Assembly (NCBI GenBank): GCA_028701415.1
Contig: JAQVQU010000013.1
Span: 19,386-25,582, forward strand
Direction: 5' to 3'
DNA from: Clostridia bacterium
Lineage (GTDB): Bacteria > Bacillota > Clostridia > Christensenellales > DTU072
Length of the DNA: 6,197 nucleotides
Below are positions 6,193 through 6,197 of the stretch, piece by piece. The position numbers and the translations under genes are program-made. Under the pieces are notes generated by a model. That model saw only the letters and a list, made by a program, of their open reading frames with translations. It made no database searches and was not told the DNA's origin. Every line of letters begins with the position of its first letter. Position 1 is the stretch's first letter.

Positions 6193-6197
6193 GAGGT

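Larger units (their letters stand above)
5910..6197. other. Non-coding stretch downstream of the giant gene
   Basis: No reading frame of convincing length lies here on either strand. Directly after the stop codon there are only weak hairpins: TATCC/GGATA (5923-5927 with 5942-5946, 14-base loop, then a T-rich stretch) and CACTGAACAGTG (5970-5981). Either could act as a poor terminator, but neither has a GC-rich stem with a T-run. From 6038 to 6063 there are two AT palindromes (6038-6051 and 6054-6063). The rest holds the ribosome-binding-like site, hairpins, repeat and TATAAT box listed separately. It could be the leader of the gene beyond the right edge, a decayed gene, or a small RNA. Confidence 0.6.

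Overview
The window is AT-rich and carries one very long gene on the + strand (21-5909, 1962 residues, intact from start codon to TAA). About 290 bases of apparently non-coding DNA follow it. The protein looks like a giant secreted, membrane-anchored surface protein of a low-GC Gram-positive bacterium. It has a Sec signal peptide with a likely AKA cleavage site, a single C-terminal transmembrane segment with a basic cytoplasmic tail, and repeat families common in the surface proteins of gut and anaerobic Firmicutes (GLUG-type beta-helix repeats and MBG/YDG-type beta-sandwich repeats). An uncultured Clostridia-like gut bacterium fits best, but that placement is inference; no taxonomic marker gene is present.

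Protein layout: signal peptide (about residues 1-49); a first GLUG-rich beta-helix module (about 55-372) opening with a GSGT..DPFLI motif; a second one (about 399-600) opening with a matching WGTANNPYLI motif; a beta-rich connector (about 601-780) of no recognised family; an array of about eleven MBG/YDG/Ig-like modules (about 781-1782), divided by a recurring short Ile/Val-x-Pro/Lys junction; a C-terminal beta-rich domain before the membrane (about 1783-1918); one membrane helix (about 1924-1947); and the tail KRRIIQFKDND. There is no LPXTG sorting motif. The plan suggests a stalk (MBG/YDG array) holding two beta-helix heads away from the cell, probably for adhesion or matrix binding. No catalytic motif was recognised.

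Downstream (5910-6197) no convincing gene is visible. The stretch holds weak hairpins after the stop codon, an AT-rich palindromic patch, a near-perfect Shine-Dalgarno sequence (AAGGAGGA, 6063-6070) that leads only into very short reading frames, two mutually exclusive hairpins (6119-6152), a 13-base direct repeat, and a perfect TATAAT at 6187-6192 just before the window edge. These may be the leader of the next gene, a gene remnant or a small RNA; the sequence alone does not decide.

No tRNA, rRNA, CRISPR array or complete mobile element was seen. I found no clear evidence of a novel multi-gene system. The points most worth following are the architecture and anchoring of the giant protein and the structured stretch downstream.
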